Shown here piece by piece: positions 51,172-60,138 of a stretch of DNA of 64,000 bases (positions are counted from its first letter, which is position 1; the number at the start of each line of letters is the position of its first letter). Made by a program: the position numbers and the translations under genes. Under the pieces are notes generated by a model. The model made no database searches and had not been told where the DNA came from. It saw nothing but the letters and a program-made list of their open reading frames with translations. The stretch is from Butyricimonas paravirosa (GTDB lineage Bacteria; Bacteroidota; Bacteroidia; Bacteroidales; Marinifilaceae), in the NCBI RefSeq assembly GCF_032878955.1, contig NZ_CP043839.1, positions 5,456,001 to 5,520,000 on the forward strand, written 5' to 3'.

Positions 51172-51866
51172 TTCCTTTTTCGGTCTAGTCGTTCAACGTG
51201 TTCCTGTAATTCTTTCAATAGTTTTTCAATGTAAGCCGTCGGGTGGGGACGTGCCAGCGTGTGACTGATCAGCGTGTAGTAGTCCTTCTCCGTGGGCAAG
51301 TTCCATACTTGACAGAAGTACAGGATGAATTCCTTGATGCGGTACTTGTTGTCGGGCGTGATGGCTAGTGACGTGTGGAGGTGCAGGGCCATGATCTCGG
51401 CGATGTCCGTGTCGTTCCCGGGTAACGTGCCGGGAAACGGCAGGGGTATTTTCCGGGATTCAAACCATTTCTTTTGCCGGAGAAAGGAGGCTTGTTGCAG
51501 GCGGAGATACTCTTCGAGCAGGTCCCGTTCCGTGCAATCCAAGTAGCCCCGTTCGACGGGCATCCCCTCGTGCGTGATCGTCAGGTAACGGTGGGTGGCG
51601 TGTCCGTCCTCTTCCCCGAAGATGGTTTGCAGTTCCAAAAGGGCTTCCCGCACGGAGACGGCCAGCACGTCGTCCTCTTCTTCTTTCCGGCGGATCTCCC
51701 TCAGGCAGGCGATGGCGGGCAATTCCACGTCGAGCAGGTGGATGCGGTAATCGGTCAGGGAACGGACCCCGTTAAAACAGAGGGGTTCCAGCTGGTTGTC
51801 GGTGACCACGACTTCGGCCCGGTAGAGGGCGGTGAGGTACTCTTTTAAGATTTCGTGTTGATTCAT
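51168..51866 (-). CDS. Uncharacterised protein, possibly with an RteC-like C-terminus
   Basis: This 232-residue, largely helical, charged protein has no signal or span. The C-terminal 60 residues ('YRIKEFILYFCQVWNLP', 'TAYIEKLLKELQEHVERLD') vaguely resemble the RteC regulatory domain of Bacteroides conjugative elements, but the match is too weak to name it. It overlaps the HTH gene and the first DUF6266 gene by 4 bp each, showing tight coupling. It may be a regulator or adaptor in the cassette. Confidence 0.7.
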   Translation of the reverse strand: MNQHEILKEYLTALYRAEVVVTDNQLEPLCFNGVRSLTDYRIHLLDVELPAIACLREIRRKEEEDDVLAVSVREALLELQTIFGEEDGHATHRYLTITHEGMPVERGYLDCTERDLLEEYLRLQQASFLRQKKWFESRKIPLPFPGTLPGNDTDIAEIMALHLHTSLAITPDNKYRIKEFILYFCQVWNLPTEKDYYTLISHTLARPHPTAYIEKLLKELQEHVERLDRKRK

Positions 51867-52495
51867 AATTTAAAGTATTTATCATTTGAAAAATGTTTAT
51901 AGTCTTGCGAGGCGAAAAAGCAGTAGATATGTGCTTTGATCCCTTTTTTGCGTTGCAGGGAGAACGTGGCGATCTCGTCCTCCCGCAGGAACGGGAGCTT
52001 GTCGAGAACGACCGGGGTAAACGAGCGGTTCCCGTACAACACGACCACGATCAGGCGGTCGGTAGCCTTGGCGGACGGGGAACCCGAGTTGTCGTCCCAT
52101 TGGAGGGTAACTTTGTCGTCCGGGGCAATGGAGTGCGTCATGTTATTGACATCTTGCCGTCTGCCGATCCCGATTTGCAAGCGGGAGAAGTCGGCAATTT
52201 TCCCTTCGGGGGTGAACACGTGGAAATTCTTTTTCATGAAGAGGGCGTAGCCGTTTGTTTTCAGGCGATGTCCTTCGCTTTTCCACACCTCTTTGAGCAA
52301 GGTTTCTTTAAGCTGTTGGTAGAAACGCAGGGCCACGGTCAGGTGGGCCCGGTTCTTTTGTTGTTCGGGCGTGTTTGCGTCGTGATATTCCAGCGGGTAG
52401 GAGCGGATGCAATCCTGATCGCCATTCCGGTAAAAAATAGTGTTACCGATTCGGCCTCGCAGGCCTCTTAATAATGAGTTGCAATGTTTTGCCAT
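51863..52495 (-). CDS. DUF6266-family protein
   Basis: This 210-residue protein has the N-terminus 'MAKHCNSLLRGLRGRIGNTI' then 'FYRNGDQDCIRSYPLEY' and 'NTPEQQKNRAHLTVALRF', typical of DUF6266, and a beta-rich second half. It is the first gene of the leftward cassette and overlaps the next gene by 4 bp. It is only distantly similar to the second copy at 49152. Function unknown. Confidence 0.8.
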   Translation of the reverse strand: MAKHCNSLLRGLRGRIGNTIFYRNGDQDCIRSYPLEYHDANTPEQQKNRAHLTVALRFYQQLKETLLKEVWKSEGHRLKTNGYALFMKKNFHVFTPEGKIADFSRLQIGIGRRQDVNNMTHSIAPDDKVTLQWDDNSGSPSAKATDRLIVVVLYGNRSFTPVVLDKLPFLREDEIATFSLQRKKGIKAHIYCFFASQDYKHFSNDKYFKL

Positions 52496-52739
52496 GGTAT
52501 TAAAATTTTAAAGTTCATCATTCGTTTATCCGAAAATCCGCGGGATCATGGGGACAATCCGGCAGGAAAAAGGCCTCCCCGGGTTTCATGCTGACGTGTC
52601 GCCGGGGGATCATAGTCAGTTGCCAAACGGCTATGAAACGTGGGCGATACGTCCGTCATTCCCTTGTCGTGCCTTATCTCTCCTTGAACACCCCCGTAAC
52701 TCTTTTCGAGTTGCCGGGTATCTCGTGATTTTCTGTTGA

Positions 52740-52747
52740 CAAAGGTA
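52740..52747 (-). promoter_or_regulatory. -7 box of the holin-amidase cassette
   Basis: TACCTTTG on the minus strand matches TAnnTTTG. No -33 TTTG stands at the right distance, which fits an activator-dependent promoter. Confidence 0.5.
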
Positions 52748-52780
52748 GGGCATACCGTGGCGGGGAGCGTGACGGTCGAG

Positions 52781-52810
52781 GTGTGTCAATCCGTGCCAAA
52801 GCGTGCCAAT
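52781..52810 (-). promoter_or_regulatory. Three 10-bp phased direct repeats upstream of the cassette promoter
   Basis: GTGTGTCAAT, CCGTGCCAAA and GCGTGCCAAT follow without gaps (plus-strand reading), common core GTGyCAAw. They lie about 50-80 bp ahead of the expected transcript start, one helical turn apart, a typical activator arrangement. Confidence 0.55.
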
Positions 52811-52994
52811 AGGGTTGATGGTATGGAAAAATTGAGGTAATGTCTGGAAATTTGATGGGAATGGGTGAAAATCGGTGACGGGAAGATGGAGTGGGAGGTG
52901 TTCCGGTCGTGCATGTAGTGATCCGGCGTTTTGGGGCTGAAAGAGGGTAGGCCTGCCGGATCACTAGATGCAAAAAGGGATTTATGTCGGGTGA

Positions 52995-55133
52995 TTAGAA
53001 ATGATTCTCGATGTGATAGAATTCAGTCGCCCGGGGAACGATGGTATCATGGTAGATGAATAGCTGTTTCCCGTCCTTGTAGAAAAAAGGATGTTCCTCT
53101 TTTCCGGCGGTCAGGTCTCGCAACCAGTAGATACGGTCGAGCGGCACGTTGTCAAATTGCAGGAAGTTGTAGCGAGCCAGTCGGGTTCCGGCGTTTTTCC
53201 AGCCGTTGTCCCAGTACATGAGCTGGTAAGCATGTCCCACGACGATATGATTTTCCGCGTTTGCCGGGGCATAGCGTATTTTTTTCACTTTCATGGGCCG
53301 TTTCAGCGGCATTAGGTCTATTTTCCTGTAAGAGGAGTATTGCATGTTGGGATTGTAGGCGGAATAGTATCGCAGGTAACGGTAGTTGTTGGTGTCAACC
53401 TGCAACGTACAATAACGTTTTCCCGTCCGGTTAGGATTTATTTCCTCCGGTGAACACACGGGGAGAGCCGTGGCCGGGGGGAGGGAATCTTCGGGGGTGT
53501 ACTCGTCGGTGAGATATTCCAGAAGTCCCATGTTGCTGGTCGGGAAGGAGTCCGTGGCAACGTAGCGGTAGTAGCGGAACGGGCGGCATATTTCGGGTGT
53601 CAGTTCTTGCAAGTTGAGGATGGGAGTGGTTTCGATGGTGCCGAGTAGAACGGCATCCTTGAAATCTTCCCGGTTGGCGGCCTCGAAACGTCCCCCGATC
53701 ATGAGGCTTGCCCGGTATTGGAGGCTTGTTTTTTCCGGGTACTTACGTTTTAAAAGGAGTTTTCCCTTTTTTTCCGGTTCTTCCGGGTAAAGGGGTACGA
53801 ACGTGGCGGAAGTGTAGAGCGTGTCGGGCGAGGTGATGTAAAAGGGCGAGGCAAACGGGATGATGCTGTCGCCTTTCAGGTAGACGGGAAAGTAGAGAAC
53901 GTTATAGACCACGTTTTTAAACCAGGCCTTTTTTTGTTGATGGTCCACCGTTCCCCACGTGGCGGGAGCAAGACCTTCCGAGACATTGAACGTGTACAGG
54001 TAAACTAGGTTATTGGATAGCTCTTTGTCTATCGGGAGTTGCACCGGGGCTACCCGGTAGTTCTCGTCGGTCACTTCCCGGATGCAGGGGGTGTCGAAGT
54101 AATCCGGCAGGGTTTCCCCTTCCGCTTTCAGCATGAACGGGCTGTCGGCTTGTGCGCCGAATGTATTTCTGAAAAAGCTGGGGGAGGCTGCGGTTGAAAT
54201 CTTGCTGGCAGAATAATTTCTAGTTTGGTTGTATTTGGAATATTTTCCCGTGCTGTCCAGCAGGGTACAGTGAAAATGTCTTCCCGTTCTTTCCCGGAAA
54301 GAGATGTTACAATCGACAACGGTCGGGATCCCGTAGGCCCTGAACACGTGACAAAAATTGTCGGCCAAGGATATGCAATCATATTTTTGACCAACAAACA
54401 TATCATAGGTCCCCACGTGTTGGAGCTGTTGGTAATAGGGATACATTTGGTGGATGTAGTCTTTGTAGTGGTCGTAGCGGGAGATGAAACGGGCGTAAGT
54501 TTTTTCGTCACTTTTATTCAGGTGTTTGCTGAACATATCGTTCAGCTTTTGCCCGTTTTCGTAAAAGGAATAGCCGGTTACGGCCCGGTAGGGGAGAAGC
54601 ATCTCTTTGAATTGCTCGAAGGTGAGATAGGAGGCGTAAGGGGAGGCGTGCCACACGTGGAAGGCATTTTCTATGTGAGAGATTAAAAACGTGGAAGGTA
54701 TATATTGTGGGTCAGGGAATGTTCCTTTAACGATCGTGGGCGTGTCGGGAGGAAACACGCTTGCTAGTTGCCGGGCCGCATAGGAGAAGTGCCAGAATCT
54801 TTCCCGGTGGCGGTCGGAATACAGGGCGGTATCGGGAATTATGGCCATCATGTTCGTGTACAAGCTGTCAAAACGGGTATGCCATTCGAACAGGGAAGAA
54901 TCGGGGAAAACGGCCCGTTCGGTTGACAAGTGCCATTTCATGTTATCGATTAGGAAACAAGCGGCTTGGTATTTCAAGGAATCCTCCGGGTGTTCCCGGT
55001 AGTGGCGCAGCACTTTTTCCAGCTCACTTCGGTTTTTCCCGGCTTGTGACAGGGTTTCTTCCACTCCCGCCGGGTAACGGGTGCAGGCGAGTACTAAGGT
55101 ACAAATTAAGATGGTGTATAAGATGGGTTTCAT
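52995..55133 (-). CDS. Transglutaminase-like lipoprotein
   Basis: This 712-residue protein has a lipobox ('LICTLVLAC'). A central transglutaminase-like core shows 'KYDCISLADNFCHVFRAYGI' with the catalytic Cys, then 'GRHFHCTLLDSTGK' supplying His and Asp. The C-terminal 200 residues are beta-rich ('YRYVATDSFP', 'KKIRYAPAN') and recall a discoidin-like fold. ATG 55133 is chosen because the signal starts there. Bacterial proteins of this class may cross-link, cleave or bind proteins or glycans outside the cell. It follows a propeller gene by 13 bp and ends the long leftward run of propeller genes. Its base composition is richer in G and C than theirs. Confidence 0.82.
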   Translation of the reverse strand: MKPILYTILICTLVLACTRYPAGVEETLSQAGKNRSELEKVLRHYREHPEDSLKYQAACFLIDNMKWHLSTERAVFPDSSLFEWHTRFDSLYTNMMAIIPDTALYSDRHRERFWHFSYAARQLASVFPPDTPTIVKGTFPDPQYIPSTFLISHIENAFHVWHASPYASYLTFEQFKEMLLPYRAVTGYSFYENGQKLNDMFSKHLNKSDEKTYARFISRYDHYKDYIHQMYPYYQQLQHVGTYDMFVGQKYDCISLADNFCHVFRAYGIPTVVDCNISFRERTGRHFHCTLLDSTGKYSKYNQTRNYSASKISTAASPSFFRNTFGAQADSPFMLKAEGETLPDYFDTPCIREVTDENYRVAPVQLPIDKELSNNLVYLYTFNVSEGLAPATWGTVDHQQKKAWFKNVVYNVLYFPVYLKGDSIIPFASPFYITSPDTLYTSATFVPLYPEEPEKKGKLLLKRKYPEKTSLQYRASLMIGGRFEAANREDFKDAVLLGTIETTPILNLQELTPEICRPFRYYRYVATDSFPTSNMGLLEYLTDEYTPEDSLPPATALPVCSPEEINPNRTGKRYCTLQVDTNNYRYLRYYSAYNPNMQYSSYRKIDLMPLKRPMKVKKIRYAPANAENHIVVGHAYQLMYWDNGWKNAGTRLARYNFLQFDNVPLDRIYWLRDLTAGKEEHPFFYKDGKQLFIYHDTIVPRATEFYHIENHF

Positions 55134-55146
55134 GGTAGGGTGTTTT

Positions 55147-56181
55147 TTATTGATTACAATAATTTTGAATGTCGTATTTATAGATTTCATCATTTATCGT
55201 GTTCCCGTATATACATTTATGATTCATGTCGAGAGCGAAGGAAATAAGGCTGTTGGAAATGGTAAATTTACGAACAGGCGCTCCTTCCCAGTCGAATTGC
55301 TGTATTTCAACTCTTTTGTTGAATTCGTGCAAATAAGGACTTGGATTATTGATATATAGGGCGTAAATGTGTGAATTGGTAACCCTTAGGTCTGAAAAAT
55401 ACCAGATTCTTTCTCTTTCCGGGGTAAAGCTAATTTCCTTTATAGGAACTGTCGGTTCATAGATGGAGAGCGTCGTGACATCGGTAAATCTGGGGGAAAA
55501 GATATTAATTTGGTTGAAATATATCATGATCGATGCAAATTTTTCATGGTCAGGACGTAAACGGTTGCCCATGTTTAAAGCGTACGTGCAGTTATTAAAT
55601 GGAAAGCTGAACATGACAATCGGCTGTTGTAATGGAATATCCTTTTTCAGATCGTATGTGCTTAACGTGTGACCGACGGAAGAATTTACAATACTTATTA
55701 ACGTGTCTCCAAGAATGAAATGGTTTCCGATACAATCTTTCGGGAGATCAATACAACTGTCAAGAATTGTTTCTTGTTGACGTATTGATTCCGTTAAATT
55801 GAACAAGACTAATTTCATCAGTGAGCCATCACAGATCCACATGTACGTGTTCAGGGAATCTTTAAAATATTGTTCTTCATATACAGCGTTTAAGAATTCA
55901 TTCGGTCCTCTGCCAACATGGAGAAATTTTCCTAATGGGCGTAATGTTTGGGTATCATATACATCAAAAAAATTATCGACTCCATTTGCTTTATGGCATA
56001 TTAAGAACGTGTCGATAACATGTAAACCGATAATCCCGATACTTGCAATGTCGATTTTTTCGCCTGTAAACCTGGTTTCTTGTGGAAATTCTTTAATAAG
56101 AATATTCTTACCGTGCATGATGTCATGTTGGGTACAAGATTGTGCGGTTAGGATTGTTATGATATAAATTAGGGCTTTCAT
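55147..56181 (-). CDS. 6-bladed beta-propeller lipoprotein (BF3164-like)
   Basis: This 344-residue protein has a lipobox ('ILTAQSC'), 'GKFLHVGRGPNEFLNAVYEE' and the C-terminal blade 'FALDMNHKCIYGNTINDEIY'. It belongs to the BF3164-like subgroup without the IPLET start. It is directly followed by the transglutaminase-like gene, so the two may act together at the cell surface. Ligand unknown. Confidence 0.85.
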   Translation of the reverse strand: MKALIYIITILTAQSCTQHDIMHGKNILIKEFPQETRFTGEKIDIASIGIIGLHVIDTFLICHKANGVDNFFDVYDTQTLRPLGKFLHVGRGPNEFLNAVYEEQYFKDSLNTYMWICDGSLMKLVLFNLTESIRQQETILDSCIDLPKDCIGNHFILGDTLISIVNSSVGHTLSTYDLKKDIPLQQPIVMFSFPFNNCTYALNMGNRLRPDHEKFASIMIYFNQINIFSPRFTDVTTLSIYEPTVPIKEISFTPERERIWYFSDLRVTNSHIYALYINNPSPYLHEFNKRVEIQQFDWEGAPVRKFTISNSLISFALDMNHKCIYGNTINDEIYKYDIQNYCNQ

Positions 56182-56242
56182 ATGGTTTGATTCTAGAGAG
56201 TCTGTTAGGGTTCGGTTCTTGCTATAAATTCACATAGTCATA

Positions 56243-57259
56243 TTATATTTCATATGTTACAATACAGAAATCTAAATCAATGCCTACTGCATATATTGTG
56301 TTAGAGTTTCCTTTAGTTTCGATACGTAAAATAGGCATTCCCATATCAATGATTTTCTTTAGATTAAAATCGTAATCGTATACAAATATTGTATTAGGAA
56401 CTTGAGAAAGATCCCGAATACCTGCTGTACGTTTGGTTGGGGTAGGAGTGTTTTCTTCTTTTTCTAATGTGATAATATAATCTTTTGTAAGAATTATTTC
56501 GTGGGGAACTTGAGCTTCTTCAATAAAGTGAATATTTCCGTTTTTGATTTCATAAAAGTTTTTAGAAGATACTTTTTCCCATTTCAATTGGAAATTATTT
56601 CCTTCTTTTTCGTATAAAGCAATGTAAGGGAATAAGCTTGCACTATAAATTAATTTTTGATTATATGGATTGTAAAATAAAGTTCCTTGTCGAGAGTTAT
56701 AGTAGTCTTTGAGTTTTTCTTTTATTGGACTCTTGCCAAAAAAGGATACAGTTGAATCTTGATGAATCCATTGGAAGAGTTGTTCATTTTGAGGATGTGT
56801 TGAAATAAATTCTCCTTCTGCTATTTGAACTATATCTAGGCAATCTTCGATGGGTAAAGGCGGGAGTAGAATAAATGGATCCTTATTTGCCAACATACTA
56901 TCGATTGAATAATAGGCTTGCTTGTTTTGGTTAAGATCATAAGTGAATATTTTATTACCGATAGAGCTAATAGATAGTGGCGTAATAAATTCTTTAGGGC
57001 CTCGTCCGATTAATCCCATCGTTCCAATTTCTTTTTTTGCATTAATATCAACAACGTGTAAAAAATAATTAGGGTTGAATGGATCTTCCCAAACTAAATA
57101 ATTGTTGCACAAAATTAATGAACCGGGTAGTTGTGTAAACAAACTATCTTGGATTGTGGAGGATGGAGATAATGTTAGGCGTTCAATCTCTGTAGAACCA
57201 CTTTTGCAAGTTATGAGTGTCAATAAGCACAACGAGTATAAGAGAAACTTTTTTTTCAT
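56243..57259 (-). CDS. 6-bladed beta-propeller lipoprotein (BF3164-like)
   Basis: This 338-residue protein has a lipobox ('LLTLITC'), 'IGTMGLIGRGPKEFITPLSI' and 'IFVYDYDFNLKKIIDMGMPI' in the last blades. It lies third in a run of four leftward propeller genes with gaps of about 60-70 bp and no clear terminators. It differs enough from its neighbours to show old duplication. Ligand unknown. Confidence 0.85.
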   Translation of the reverse strand: MKKKFLLYSLCLLTLITCKSGSTEIERLTLSPSSTIQDSLFTQLPGSLILCNNYLVWEDPFNPNYFLHVVDINAKKEIGTMGLIGRGPKEFITPLSISSIGNKIFTYDLNQNKQAYYSIDSMLANKDPFILLPPLPIEDCLDIVQIAEGEFISTHPQNEQLFQWIHQDSTVSFFGKSPIKEKLKDYYNSRQGTLFYNPYNQKLIYSASLFPYIALYEKEGNNFQLKWEKVSSKNFYEIKNGNIHFIEEAQVPHEIILTKDYIITLEKEENTPTPTKRTAGIRDLSQVPNTIFVYDYDFNLKKIIDMGMPILRIETKGNSNTIYAVGIDLDFCIVTYEI

Positions 57260-57328
57260 GTTATTTTAAGGAATCAAGATTATTAAATATTAGATTTTGT
57301 TGATCATGGGACATTTATTTGTATGGTA

Positions 57329-58327
57329 TCAATATTTGAATCTTTTGATTTCAACCAGTTCTTCCTTTTGAGAATCTACACCGCCTAGGAATTGCTTGTT
57401 TGCTTCATCAACGAAAATGAAATTTGTAAAAGTATCAAGTTGATATACTCTTTCTAGCGATCCGTTCCAAGTAAATACTAGAATGTAAGGAGGACGATTA
57501 TAGCCATCGTTCACGGATAACCCAGACCATAGTATGTAACAAAAATTTGGAGTGCAATACATTTTGTATGACGTAACAAGCATATCCTCTGATAATTGAA
57601 ATTCAGAGTAGTCAACTTCGTCATTTACGAGGTCAAGAGAAAGACTTTTTTGTAGGGAGCCGTCAAGGTGATAAAAATTAATCAAATTAATATACCTGAA
57701 TGCAGCGATGATACTGTTATGTTGAGGATTTACTGAAAGTATATGAGAATAAGCATCGCTTTTATTGCCTCTCCTTGATACATAAAATTGAGGTTCGTAA
57801 TCGATCTTTTTTATGATCTCGACGTGTTTATCATAAAGGTAAAATAGTGCGCTGTCTTCACCAATGGGAGACAGGACAAAGGTTGAATCTAGGATGTTTA
57901 GATTTTGAGAATTGGCTAGTTCGGGGGCTAATGTCGTATAGATTGATGAGTCATTTTTTAAATAAATCCGGGTTAAACGATTTTGTACTAAATCATGAAT
58001 TAGTAGGGATGAAGAATTAGTATCACTATTGATAATCAGCGGAAATTGATATTCATTAGGCCCTCTGCCGGTAGTGCCAAATTCGTACAGCATGTTTTTG
58101 GTGTTGTTACTGAAAATTTGGAATCGTTTTTCAAAACATTCATTTTGTAAACACAGGAATGTATCTCTTATTATTCCTGCAATATAACATCCTGCCGGGA
58201 TTTGAGAAATGGTTTCTCCTTTTACTTGAATGATGTTATCAATATGCAATTTTTCTATCTCGATCCTTTCAGAATTTTTGCAGGATAGAACGGAGAAAAT
58301 GATAAAAAGCGAATAGATTAATTTCAT
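57329..58327 (-). CDS. 6-bladed beta-propeller lipoprotein (BF3164-like)
   Basis: This 332-residue protein has a lipobox ('IFSVLSC'), 'YEFGTTGRGPNEYQFPLII' and 'YILVFTWNGSLERVYQLDTF' near the end. It is a member of the propeller run and is 32 bp from the next gene. The end 'GGVDSQKEELVEIKRFKY' is the closing strand typical of this group. Ligand unknown. Confidence 0.85.
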   Translation of the reverse strand: MKLIYSLFIIFSVLSCKNSERIEIEKLHIDNIIQVKGETISQIPAGCYIAGIIRDTFLCLQNECFEKRFQIFSNNTKNMLYEFGTTGRGPNEYQFPLIINSDTNSSSLLIHDLVQNRLTRIYLKNDSSIYTTLAPELANSQNLNILDSTFVLSPIGEDSALFYLYDKHVEIIKKIDYEPQFYVSRRGNKSDAYSHILSVNPQHNSIIAAFRYINLINFYHLDGSLQKSLSLDLVNDEVDYSEFQLSEDMLVTSYKMYCTPNFCYILWSGLSVNDGYNRPPYILVFTWNGSLERVYQLDTFTNFIFVDEANKQFLGGVDSQKEELVEIKRFKY

Positions 58328-58359
58328 AAGTCTGGTAATTATGGTGTAGATTAATATTC

Positions 58360-59484
58360 CTATTTTGAATTATAAATGAAAAGAATCGGGTTGTCTGTTT
58401 CTTTTAAATTGTTTAGAACGGGGATTGTTTGGACAATATGGGGAAAATATTCAATAAGTGATGCAGCATCAATCCAGTCGATGATCTTGTTACTTTTCAC
58501 GAATTGCGGGAAAAAGCGAAAGTCATGGATAAGATCATTGGTGATATATCCATTTCGAGATTCGCCGGTGTTCATGTCGTGTAAACAAAAGTGGCGTTCG
58601 TCTTGGTATATATAATCGATCAACAGGTAATTATTGCATAAAAATATGTTTCTTCTGACGATATAGGGAAATTTGTTGTCATTTATATTGTATTTTGTAA
58701 TGCTTGTATGTTCTTCCGGAAATGTTTTGTCTTTAAAATCAAGGAAATATATTGGAATAACTGTCGTATCGTGTAAGGTATATAACGTATTACTATACCT
58801 TGGAGCAAAAACAAGTAAATCATTGTTTTGTGTGAACACGTTGGAGGAAATGAAGGTATTATTACCTAGTATTTTATTTCTTGGTAGGTATCGGTTTAGC
58901 GTTTCCCCGCAATTATCTGTAAGATAGAATTGATAATCTTCTGTTTTCCCGTTGCTTTCAGCATAAATGATCATCTGGTCGTTAATACATTTCATTTCAG
59001 AAACGTAAAACGGGAAATAAAATTCTTTCTTGAATTTTAAATCATGATCGTAAATAAGAACTTTTTGCTGCGAGTAGTCTAGAAGATATATGCCTTGCGA
59101 GTTGATGGCTATATCGTTGAGATATATGTATTCTCCAGCACCACGTCCTGAATTGGCAAGTTGATGGATTAGCTCACCTTGTTGGTTAAAGAGTAGGATG
59201 GTATTATTTTTTTTGTCCAGTAAGATTATATCGTCATTGTAGAATTCAATATCAGAGATTTCCCCGATTAGAATAGAATCCGAAATTTCCAATCGAATAA
59301 TATTGTAATTGGCAATGAAATCTGACAAGAGGTAAGTGTTGGTTTGGTCGTAGTTGATCGTAATCGTGGCAACATCTTTTTTGTGAGAGGTTGAACATGA
59401 TAAAATGATGAGAATGAATAATAAATACCGTCTTATGTATATATATAAAATAAGTACTCCAATATCGTATTTGTAAATTTTCAT
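58360..59484 (-). CDS. 6-bladed beta-propeller lipoprotein (IPLET-type relative)
   Basis: This protein of about 374 residues starts at ATG 59484 ('MKIYKYDIGVLILYIYIRRY'), with the hydrophobic signal reaching 'FILIILSC' later than usual. The N-terminal region is therefore longer than in the paralogues and the exact start is uncertain; ATG 59520 is also in frame. Blades include 'IILLDKKNNTILLFNQQGEL' and 'LANSGRGAGEYIYLNDIAI'. It lies between the thioredoxin-like gene of module 2 and the propeller run. Confidence 0.8.
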   Translation of the reverse strand: MKIYKYDIGVLILYIYIRRYLLFILIILSCSTSHKKDVATITINYDQTNTYLLSDFIANYNIIRLEISDSILIGEISDIEFYNDDIILLDKKNNTILLFNQQGELIHQLANSGRGAGEYIYLNDIAINSQGIYLLDYSQQKVLIYDHDLKFKKEFYFPFYVSEMKCINDQMIIYAESNGKTEDYQFYLTDNCGETLNRYLPRNKILGNNTFISSNVFTQNNDLLVFAPRYSNTLYTLHDTTVIPIYFLDFKDKTFPEEHTSITKYNINDNKFPYIVRRNIFLCNNYLLIDYIYQDERHFCLHDMNTGESRNGYITNDLIHDFRFFPQFVKSNKIIDWIDAASLIEYFPHIVQTIPVLNNLKETDNPILFIYNSK

Positions 59485-59593
59485 ACTGTCTTTAAATATA
59501 TATTTCATAAGCGATATCAAGAAAATTATTATTGCAATCTTACCAAAATGGGGTAGAGGATAATTTGTAAATATATAAATCCTCTACACAATA

Positions 59594-60136
59594 TTATTTG
59601 TTTAGAATATTTTGGTACAAAGTTTTAATTTCAGCGTTATATATGGGATTGCCTATAAGTAATATTTTATTGTTTTGATCTAATAAGAATGTTTGGAACA
59701 TAGGATCATCATTAAATTTATTCATGTCATTGAATGTATTTTTGATATCGTAAAATATTGGATATATGAATTTATGAAGATGTTTCCACTGGTTTGTTTT
59801 GGCTATTGTAACACTATCTTTAGTTGAAATAATGAAGATGAATGCCATTTTATTTTTATTAGGAAATTCTTTCAATAGTTGGTTCCATTCAAATAAAGTT
59901 AATTTGCATGGGGTGCATCCTGTCGAGTCGATAAAGTGAAGTATTTTATATTGTTTATTAAGCATTAATGTAAAAGTTGAATCTTGTTTTTCAAAATTTG
60001 AAATTAACTGAGGAGGAAAAATAATTTCTTTATTTTCCCATTTTTTTATTATAGATGCAATTTTATTCTTGGATGAATTGAATGAACAGCTATAAATGAG
60101 GTTACAAATTAATATTGTATATAGAAATAGTTTCAT
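59594..60136 (-). CDS. Thioredoxin-like lipoprotein, module 2
   Basis: This 180-residue protein has a lipobox ('CNLIYSC') and a thioredoxin fold with the redox motif 'STGCTPCKL' (Cys74 and Cys77, CxxC) preceded by 'YKILHFID', and 'PMFQTFLLDQNNKILLIGNP' as the cis-Pro side region. It starts 2 bp after the propeller gene of module 2 and is thus its translational partner. An extracytoplasmic thiol-disulfide exchange role is likely, and the cysteine-rich peptide encoded at the head of the module is a natural substrate. That link is inferred. Confidence 0.82.
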   Translation of the reverse strand: MKLFLYTILICNLIYSCSFNSSKNKIASIIKKWENKEIIFPPQLISNFEKQDSTFTLMLNKQYKILHFIDSTGCTPCKLTLFEWNQLLKEFPNKNKMAFIFIISTKDSVTIAKTNQWKHLHKFIYPIFYDIKNTFNDMNKFNDDPMFQTFLLDQNNKILLIGNPIYNAEIKTLYQNILNK

Positions 60137-60138
60137 AA

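Larger units (their letters stand above)
52496..52994. other. Upstream region of the holin-amidase cassette
   Basis: No credible gene lies in these 499 bp. The region holds a minus-strand -7 box (52740-52747) with a leader of about 240 nt, and three 10-bp direct repeats (52781-52810) upstream of it. The rest, toward the transglutaminase stop at 52995, shows no clear signal. Confidence 0.5.

Noticed and set aside
52781..52810. Sigma-54 promoter suggested by TGGCACG on the minus strand
   Set aside because: The -12 half TTGC is not at the required distance, and sigma-54 is not usual in this lineage; phased activator sites explain the repeats better.
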